From positions 1 to 19,753 of the forward strand of contig DAOTVZ010000163.1 of NCBI GenBank assembly GCA_034436045.1: a stretch of DNA of 19,753 nt, written 5' to 3'. This stretch comes from H111-94 sp034436045 (GTDB lineage: Bacteria > Chloroflexota > Ktedonobacteria > Ktedonobacterales > Ktedonobacteraceae). A program made the translations under genes and the position numbers. Of this stretch, positions 14,431-19,753 are shown piece after piece (the first letter of the stretch is position 1; the number at the start of each line of letters is the position of its first letter). The notes below the pieces were generated by a model. It saw only the letters and a list, made by a program, of their open reading frames with translations, had not been told where the DNA came from and searched no databases.

Positions 14431-16983
14431 ATGCGAGTGCCATTAAGCTGGCTGAAAGATTATGTTGAGATCACGATGTCGCCGGAAGAACTGGCGCATA
14501 CGTTGACGATGGCCGGATTAGAAGTCGAGGCCATCGAATATATCGGCAAGGAATGGGGCGACAGGATTATTACCGCGCAGATCATCCATTTAGAGAAGGT
14601 TGAGAAGTCTGATCATCTCAGCTACACGCGCGTGATTACTGGCAGCGGCGAGTTAGGCGTGATCTGCGGTGCCCCTAATATTAAGGAAGGGGATAAGGTG
14701 CCACTGGCGCTCCCCGGCGCGAAGATTGGCGACATCACTATTGGCGAGACGAGGAAGATGGGTTATGTCTCGCAGGGCATGCTCTGCTCGCCGCGCGAGC
14801 TTGGGCTGGGCAGCGACCATAGCGGCATTTACATTCTCGACCCTGATGTGCCAATCGGGCAACGCCTGGTCGATCTCCTGGGCGATGTCGTGCTGGAGTT
14901 CTCGATCAAAGCGAATCGGGGCGACCTTTCCTCAATGATCGGCATCGCGCGCGAGGTGGCGGCCCTGACCGGCAAACCTCTGCATCTGCCAGAGATCAAG
15001 CTGCATGAACAGGGCCGACCGGCAAGTGAGATGGTGCAGGTTACGATTGAGGATAGTGACCTTTGCCCGCGTTACGCGGCGCGCGTTATCAGCGGCGTGA
15101 AACTCGGTCCGTCGCCGGGCTGGATGGGGCATCGTCTGCTGCTGGCTGGTATGCGCCCCATCAACAATATCGTCGATATTACCAACTATGTCATGCTCGA
15201 ATACGGTCAGCCTCTGCACGGCTTCGATTACGACCTGGTGCGTCAACAGCATATCATTGTCCGTCGCGCTCATCCTGGTGAGACGCTAACCACGCTGGAC
15301 GACGTGAAGCGTAATCTGACACCCGACATGCTGCTCATCACCGACCCGGAGGGGCCGACGGCGATTGCCGGCGTGATGGGCGGCGCAGTCAGCGAGGTCA
15401 ACGACCGCACTACGCGCATCCTGCTGGAGGCGGCGAACTTCAAGGCCAGCAACGTGCGCCGCACCTCTGTCGCGCTTGGCCTGCGCACCGATGCTTCCAG
15501 CCGCTTCGAGAAAGGGCTTGATCCCGAACTCGTGCCGGTGGGTGCCAACCGCGCGGCACAGTTGATGGAGCAACTGGCAGGTGGAGTTGTCAACCCCGGC
15601 ATCGTCGATGTCTACCCGCATCCGGTCAGGCCGCGTGTATTGCCCTTCTCGATAGCAGAGGTGGAGTGGCTGACGGGCATGCAAGTCACGCAGCAGGAAG
15701 CTATAGATGCGCTGCAAGCGCTCGGCTTCGGTGTAGAAGCCGACGAGGATGGTCAGAGCATGACCGTGACGGTGCCAACCTATCGCACCGATATCGAAGA
15801 GAGCGCCGATCTGGTAGAAGAGGTAATTCGTGTTATCGGCTACGATCACCTGCCCAGCACGATCCCCGATGGGCCGTTGCCAGAAGGTCAGAGCGACGGC
15901 TGGTTCGAGCGCGAGCAGGAGGTGCGCGACCTGCTGGTCGGCTCAGGACTGAACGAGATTATCACCTATGCCATGACCAGTCGTGCGCGCATGGTCAATC
16001 TGCTGGCACAACAGGACGCTGCGTCTGCCCAGGTATTGCTGCTGCCCGCCGGAACTGCCCCTGCCGCCAATAGTCAGAACGGCAACGGTTCTGAACCGGC
16101 CAGGATGGCTGCGACGGCAACAGCGCTGACTCCATTGGATGTGCGTAGCATTCCGGCGGTCGTGCTGACCAATCCACTCAGCAGCGATATGGAGGCCATG
16201 CGCCTGACGCTGATGGCGGGCCTGATGGAGACGATGCAGGAGAACAGCAAGCGCAGCCGTGTGGGCCTGCGCTTCTTCGAGATCGGGCGGCGCTACCTGC
16301 CAGCAGAGGATATACACAGCCTGCCGGATGAGCGGCGTAGCGTGGGCATTGCTATCAGCGGCCCGGCGGAGATTTCGTGGGTCGGCGAATTGGCGCGTCC
16401 GGTGGATTTCTACGATCTCAAGGGCATCATCGAGCGATTGCTGACCGGTCTGCACATCAAAAACTATCGCTTCACGCCGACGCAGCACCCGACTTTCCAT
16501 CCCGGACGCTGTGCCTTGCTGGAACTGCCGCGCCACCTGCCCGATGGCACTGAGGTTCTGAGTCCGGTAGGCGTGCTGGGCGAGGTCCATCCTATCGTGC
16601 AGCAACGCTACGACCTGCCGCAGCGCGTCTATCTGTGCGAGCTGGATCTGGAGTTGCTCTACGCCGCCGTGCCAGCGCGCGTCGTCTATCAGCCCATTTC
16701 GCGTCACCAGGAGCTAACACGCGATCTGGCGATTGTCGTTGATCAGCAGGTACCCGCTCAGGATATCGAGGATGCGATCCTGGCCAGCGCCGGTGAATTG
16801 TTGCGCTCGGCGACCCTCTTCGACATCTATACCGGTGAGCAAGTGCCGGTTGGCAAGAAGAGCCTGACCTATTCGCTGGTCTTCCAGGCCCAGGATCGCA
16901 CGCTCACCGATGCCGAGGCCAATGTCCTGCAAGAGAAGGTCTTACAGGCACTGAAGGAACGTTTTAACGCGGTATTGCGTTAA
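14431..16983 (+). CDS. pheT: Phenylalanine-tRNA ligase beta subunit
   Basis: An 850-residue beta subunit, which binds tRNA-Phe and edits mischarged Tyr-tRNA. Domains in order: N-terminal start MRVPLSWLKDYVEI typical of PheT; EMAP-like tRNA-binding domain (about 42-155, HLEKVEKSDHLSYTRV and GAPNIKEGDKVPLALPGA); B3/B4 editing domain (about 215-395, with RPINNIVDITNYVMLEYGQP); B5 domain (about 405-480); the catalytic-like core; and the FDX-ACB anticodon-binding domain (about 755-850, SRHQELTRDLAIVVD to the end). It is longer than the usual ~800 residues because of a low-complexity Ala/Thr/Asn-rich insertion at about 525-573 (GTAPAANSQNGNGSEPARM), between ITYAMTSRARMVNL and LTNPLSSDMEAMR. The start is ATG 14431; its ribosome site GGAAGGA is about 12 nt away, so translation may be weaker or coupled to pheS. 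Confidence 0.96.
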   Translation: MRVPLSWLKDYVEITMSPEELAHTLTMAGLEVEAIEYIGKEWGDRIITAQIIHLEKVEKSDHLSYTRVITGSGELGVICGAPNIKEGDKVPLALPGAKIGDITIGETRKMGYVSQGMLCSPRELGLGSDHSGIYILDPDVPIGQRLVDLLGDVVLEFSIKANRGDLSSMIGIAREVAALTGKPLHLPEIKLHEQGRPASEMVQVTIEDSDLCPRYAARVISGVKLGPSPGWMGHRLLLAGMRPINNIVDITNYVMLEYGQPLHGFDYDLVRQQHIIVRRAHPGETLTTLDDVKRNLTPDMLLITDPEGPTAIAGVMGGAVSEVNDRTTRILLEAANFKASNVRRTSVALGLRTDASSRFEKGLDPELVPVGANRAAQLMEQLAGGVVNPGIVDVYPHPVRPRVLPFSIAEVEWLTGMQVTQQEAIDALQALGFGVEADEDGQSMTVTVPTYRTDIEESADLVEEVIRVIGYDHLPSTIPDGPLPEGQSDGWFEREQEVRDLLVGSGLNEIITYAMTSRARMVNLLAQQDAASAQVLLLPAGTAPAANSQNGNGSEPARMAATATALTPLDVRSIPAVVLTNPLSSDMEAMRLTLMAGLMETMQENSKRSRVGLRFFEIGRRYLPAEDIHSLPDERRSVGIAISGPAEISWVGELARPVDFYDLKGIIERLLTGLHIKNYRFTPTQHPTFHPGRCALLELPRHLPDGTEVLSPVGVLGEVHPIVQQRYDLPQRVYLCELDLELLYAAVPARVVYQPISRHQELTRDLAIVVDQQVPAQDIEDAILASAGELLRSATLFDIYTGEQVPVGKKSLTYSLVFQAQDRTLTDAEANVLQEKVLQALKERFNAVLR

Positions 16984-17005
16984 AAGAATCAAGATGAACA
17001 CGAAT

Positions 17006-17055
17006 GGGGTGCTATGCCGGATATCCGTATATACGGTAGCCGCGAAGCGCACCCC
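17006..17055. repeat. GGGGTGC-armed inverted repeat after pheT
   Basis: GGGGTGC (17006-17012) pairs with GCACCCC (17049-17055), the latter followed by TAC, so on the minus strand it again begins with GTAGGGG. Inside is the palindrome CCGTATATACGG. It lies about 25 nt beyond the pheT stop and could serve as the operon's 3' hairpin, but no T-run follows. Confidence 0.6.
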
Positions 17056-17091
17056 TACAATGAAAGACGATCATAAAACGTATCGTATCAT

Positions 17092-17118
17092 AGTAGGGGC
17101 AATGCCTCGCGCTTGCCC
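17092..17118 (+). repeat. GTAGGGGCAATGCC hairpin repeat
   Basis: GTAGGGGCAA then loop TGCCTCGCGC then TTGCCC: a 6-bp stem GGGCAA/TTGCCC at 17097-17118. The loop is the same as in the 8107-8126 unit except for one base. No gene is seen in 16984-17298 beyond these repeats. Confidence 0.65.
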
Positions 17119-17298
17119 TGCCTTCCCTGCTGATCGTATGTTGCCTGCCTGCCTGGCAGTCTGTTGGTCGGCTGACCATGTGCTGTTGTCGCATAGGAAC
17201 TTCGTCGAAAGTGCTAGTAAAATAGTGCGAATTTGGGTACAATAGTCATAACATCTTTTTTGATTTCTATTTTATGCAGATAATCGAGGCTATGTATC

Positions 17299-17607
17299 AT
17301 GTGGAGTAATTTAAAAATGCAACCTCTATCACAAATCAAGCCAGAGGAGCTAAAACGGCTACGCGCAGAATTGCTCCCCCCTTATAAGGTCATCTTGCAT
17401 AATGACGATTATAACGAAATGGACTACGTGATCTTTGCCCTGCTTCAGGCTGTCAATTTTCTAACCGCGCGGGAGGCTACGCGCATCATGTACATCGCGC
17501 ATTTTACCGGCAAGGCTATCGTGACGATCTGTCCCAAAGAAATCGCTGAGTACTACCAGGAACGCCTGATAAGCTACAATCTCACGGCAACGATTGAACC
17601 GGCATAG
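17299..17607 (+). CDS. clpS: ClpS-like adaptor of the Clp protease
   Basis: A 102-residue ClpS. ClpS binds proteins carrying N-degrons (bulky N-terminal residues) and hands them to a Clp AAA+ unfoldase for degradation. The core PPYKVILHNDDYNEMDYVIFALLQ holds the signature HNDDYN loop that contacts the substrate's N-terminus. IMYIAHFTGKAIV carries the conserved His of the binding pocket and the GKA turn. The N-terminal ~25 residues are a flexible tail, as in other ClpS proteins. The start is ATG 17299 with GAGG 9 nt upstream; ATG 17317, with GGAG before it, is a valid alternative. No clpA or clpC gene is adjacent, so the partner must be encoded elsewhere. An extended gap follows. Confidence 0.9.
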   Translation: MWSNLKMQPLSQIKPEELKRLRAELLPPYKVILHNDDYNEMDYVIFALLQAVNFLTAREATRIMYIAHFTGKAIVTICPKEIAEYYQERLISYNLTATIEPA

Positions 17608-18042
17608 AGTCCGACGCTCTGGTGCAAACCCCGGTGAACTTCTATTTTCTCCATACGTATATAATTAGGAGCTAAGCAAAGGTATTCATTCCATGAAACA
17701 TAAAATGTTTGTTGACTGGTTACTGTATACATAGCTTGCTGGTGGTCGTAAAAGAGATAATAACCGCTGAACGAGGGGGTAGCATGCCTGGTGTGGGTGG
17801 TAGGAAGTTGCCACTATCAGGTATAGTATTTAGAGAGAGGGAATGGATGACCTTTCCCACTTTAAGCTGATGCGTTGTATATTTCCCACATTGACGTTGG
17901 GAATTTTCGACGATAGAATCAAAAGGAAACCTGAATGGAAGGTGTGAAGTTTCGGGAATGTTCTTTTTTTTTAGAAGCAAAAGCGAGCTTCACTCAAGCA
18001 ACATGATGCTGTTTTATCATACTCCATCAGGAGGAGAAAGTT
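17608..18042. other. Gap between clpS and the universal stress protein gene
   Basis: I see no gene. A weak hairpin TTCCCA (17883-17888) / TGGGAA (17898-17903) followed by TTTT (17904-17907) could be a terminator. A run of nine T is at 17964-17972 without a good preceding stem. GTGAAG (17944-17949) and CTTCAC (17988-17993) are complementary and flank the T-run. A TATAAT at 17660-17665 lacks a matching -35. Confidence 0.4.
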
Positions 18043-18576
18043 ATGATGCATTTATGGGGGCCTAAGACCAAAGAAGGCGCAGAAATGGGTAAGTCGGCTC
18101 TTGGTGATGTCCCCCCTGGCGATATCGCCGTCGTTGTCTGTGGTGAACAACTCGATTCGAACCTGGTTTCCATTGGCTGTTTGATGGCAAAAGGGCTTAA
18201 ACGTAGAGTTCACCTTTTACACGTGATAGAAGTACCACGTTCTTTACCGCTTAACGCAACCCTTGAGAAAGAAACGAATCGTGCCGATAAAATACTGAAG
18301 TCGGCGATGGATATTGCCACCCGTATAGGGTGTGAAGCCATCCCGGAGGTGGTGCAGGCGCGCGAAGCCGGTTCGGCGATTGTCGAGGAGGCGAAAGATC
18401 ATCACTGTGCGCTGATCCTCATTGGGCAACGGCGTCTGGCGTCAAAGCAACCAGATAGGAGCAAAGCCATCACCTATGTACTGGCGAATGCGCCTTGTCG
18501 GGTCTGGCTTATGCAAGACCCTAATCCGACGGCGACACCTGCGACAGCGCCGGTGTCTGCACACACAAGCGCGTAG
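18043..18576 (+). CDS. Universal stress protein (UspA family), degenerate ATP loop
   Basis: A 177-residue UspA-fold protein. The strong ribosome site AGGAGGAG lies a few nt before ATG 18043. The fold is recognisable from IAVVVCGEQLDSNLVSIGCLMAK (first strand and helix), RVHLLHVIEVP, the helical LEKETNRADKILKSAM, VVQAREAGSAIVEEAKDHHCALILIGQRR and the end VLANAPCRVWLM. In ATP-binding members IGxxG is followed after about nine residues by G(S/T); here the segment is GQRRLASKQPDRSKAITYVL, without the second and third glycines, so nucleotide binding is doubtful. The C-terminal tail is Ala/Thr/Pro-rich and disordered. Such proteins act in stress or energy-state responses, exact role unknown. A GAF-domain gene follows on the same strand. 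Confidence 0.85.
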   Translation: MMHLWGPKTKEGAEMGKSALGDVPPGDIAVVVCGEQLDSNLVSIGCLMAKGLKRRVHLLHVIEVPRSLPLNATLEKETNRADKILKSAMDIATRIGCEAIPEVVQAREAGSAIVEEAKDHHCALILIGQRRLASKQPDRSKAITYVLANAPCRVWLMQDPNPTATPATAPVSAHTSA

Positions 18577-18597
18577 CGGGGCTGTTTACCCGCTTTA
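18575..18597 (+). terminator. Weak terminator after the universal stress protein gene
   Basis: AGCGGG (18575-18580) pairs with CCCGCT (18589-18594) around an 8-nt loop and is followed by TTAT. The stem begins inside the stop codon. The U-tract is poor, so termination may be partial. Confidence 0.45.
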
Positions 18598-18752
18598 TCG
18601 CTAGCTGCGCTGGCTACAGGGCAAGACAATTGAATATTGCTGTCTTCGTTGTGCTCCCTGATACGGATGATAGGTTTCATTCGTATTGTAATGCGTACTT
18701 TATGTCTTCTTAATGCACAGGTATACAGCGCTTGATCAGGAAGAACGAGAGA

Positions 18753-19358
18753 ATGACAATGGATGGCCCACCAGCAGCAACAGAGCAACGACAACAACGT
18801 CCTCACAGAGATTATTATACTGCTCTCTATCAGGCAGCCCTCACCATTTCATCCAGCCTTGAACTGTCACAGGTGTTGCAAAGTGTAGTAAAGAGTACTA
18901 CCGAGGCCATGCAGGTCAAAGCTTGCGCCTTGCGCCTGCTCGATCCCGCCAGTGGCCAGTTGTATCTGAGCGCGGTTTATGGTTTGAGCGAGGACTACCT
19001 GGCAAAAGGGGTTGTCAGTATTACCCAGAGTGCCATCGATAGCGAGGCGTTACGAGGCCAGCCGGTGTATATCGCTGATGCCCGTACAGACCCGCGTTTC
19101 CAGTATCAGGAGGCGGCCAGAGCCGAGGGACTGGTTTCGATCTTGTGTGTTCCCTTACAGGTTCATGGTGTTGCGATTGGCGTCATGCGCGTCTATACTG
19201 ACCGGCCCACAGCCTTTCTGGATGAGGATGTCAAGTTTCTTTCCATCCTTGCTCGCCTGGCCGCGCTCGCCATCGAGAATGCGCGCCTGTACGAGAACGT
19301 GAAGAATTCGTATGAGGGGCTGATGGCAGCGCTCTTAGGTACACCCGGCTCGCTCTAG
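18753..19358 (+). CDS. Stand-alone GAF-domain protein
   Basis: A 201-residue protein from ATG 18753 (AGGA about 12 nt upstream); a TTG at 18732 and an ATG at 18759 are alternatives. After a Gln/Arg-rich hydrophilic start comes a helix (YYTALYQAALTISSSLELSQ), then a single GAF domain (about 40-180) with VKACALRLLDPASGQLYL, a variable ligand-pocket helix, SILCVPLQVHGVAIGVMRVYT and FLSILARLAALAIENARLYE. The protein ends about 20 residues after the domain, so no kinase, cyclase or DNA-binding output is attached. GAF domains bind small ligands or haem or mediate dimerisation; the ligand here is unknown. The neighbouring universal stress protein gene suggests, but does not prove, a joint stress-sensing role. 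Confidence 0.85.
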   Translation: MTMDGPPAATEQRQQRPHRDYYTALYQAALTISSSLELSQVLQSVVKSTTEAMQVKACALRLLDPASGQLYLSAVYGLSEDYLAKGVVSITQSAIDSEALRGQPVYIADARTDPRFQYQEAARAEGLVSILCVPLQVHGVAIGVMRVYTDRPTAFLDEDVKFLSILARLAALAIENARLYENVKNSYEGLMAALLGTPGSL

Positions 19359-19363
19359 CAGCT

Positions 19364-19753
19364 TTACGCTTTTCGTACATCGACCAGCATAAACAGGGTT
19401 TCCAGCAACTGGTAGTCTTCACTGTTGCTCAGCTGCAGATCGGTTTCGCCGAGCGGTATGATGAGCGAGCCGTCGTCCGCCACTGGTGTGGGACTGAGAA
19501 TGGCGTGCGGATCACGCCCATACCAGCGTACCGGTTCGATCAGCGAGCCGAGCAGCACAGAGACACGCACGTGATGCCCACGCATGGCGACATCCAGGTC
19601 TTTCAAGTGCAGTTCAAGCTGGTTGCCATGCTGGACAATGGTGCCATTGAGGTTATGTGATTGCAACGGAATGGTAAACGTCGCTTGCGCGCCATGTTGC
19701 GGAGGCTGTAACATATCAGCGCGGCGGAAGACCTTGCCGCGTGTTTTCGTCGT
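19364..19753 (-). CDS. C-terminal part of an unrecognised gene (partial at right edge)
   Basis: The minus-strand frame is open from the right edge to its stop at 19364. An internal ATG at 19714 exists but has no Shine-Dalgarno, and the 13 codons upstream of it (TTKTRGKVFRRAD) read on without interruption, so the gene probably starts outside the window. The visible 129 residues look like a beta-rich domain: HNLNGTIVQHGNQLELHLKD, RVSVLLGSLIEPVRWYGRD and DGSLIIPLGETDLQL, with alternating polar and hydrophobic residues. I recognise no family. Its stop lies five bases from that of the convergent GAF gene, so any terminator would have to lie within coding sequence. Confidence 0.6.
   Translation of the reverse strand, partial: TTKTRGKVFRRADMLQPPQHGAQATFTIPLQSHNLNGTIVQHGNQLELHLKDLDVAMRGHHVRVSVLLGSLIEPVRWYGRDPHAILSPTPVADDGSLIIPLGETDLQLSNSEDYQLLETLFMLVDVRKA

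Noticed and set aside
15943..16707. 254-codon frame antisense to pheT
   Set aside because: Shadow of pheT; Gln/His/Arg-rich product with no recognisable domain.
17720..17980. 86-codon minus-strand frame between clpS and the universal stress protein gene
   Set aside because: No convincing ribosome site; low-complexity Lys/Ser/Pro product; it crosses the T9 run and weak hairpins.

Overview
The window looks like chromosomal DNA of a free-living Chloroflexota bacterium, most likely of the Ktedonobacteria type. This is inferred from moderate-high GC, a T-box-controlled pheST, a compact Rho, a DUF6875-like protein, a three-module PH-like membrane protein, and many short GTAGGGGC-headed palindromic repeats. 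There is no 16S gene or other decisive taxonomic marker. No phage, conjugative or IS transposase gene is visible, and no CRISPR array. Most of the window is housekeeping DNA, and the unusual material is mainly in the non-coding leaders and repeats.

Left part (1-5300): the 3' end of an unknown gene; a convergent small C-terminally anchored membrane protein; a repeat-rich gap; a large secreted protein that I match to glycoside hydrolase family 52 (beta-xylosidase) with both catalytic acids in place; then a DUF6875-like protein and a SprT-like zinc peptidase-type protein.

Centre (5100-11440): rho has a near-consensus promoter and an odd structured leader in which the good Shine-Dalgarno lies about 45 nt before the GTG start. 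An aldehyde dehydrogenase follows 10 nt after rho, then a membrane protein with three PH-like modules. Convergent to these is a GH57 glycoside hydrolase. Between GH57 and an HNH nuclease gene lies a perfect 38-bp inverted repeat with an 8-nt loop.

Right part (11440-19753): HNH nuclease and tRNA-Pro(CGG) on the minus strand. Divergent from them, pheS-pheT lies behind a T-box leader whose specifier (UUC) and tRNA-end-binding bulge (UGGU) both match tRNA-Phe. The canonical T-box terminator stem lacks a U-tract; a T7 run lies about 54 nt further on, and the rest of the leader is filled by a 70-bp near-perfect tandem duplication and several palindromic repeats. After pheT come a stand-alone clpS, a universal stress protein with a degenerate ATP loop, a stand-alone GAF-domain protein, and the C-terminal part of an unknown gene running in from the right edge.

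Functional links: pheS/pheT are the two subunits of one enzyme under tRNA-Phe control; rho and the dehydrogenase probably share a transcript; the other genes look like independent units. The three best candidates for undescribed biology are the rho leader, the altered pheST T-box expression platform, and the 38-bp hairpin next to the HNH gene. None amounts to a proven new system.
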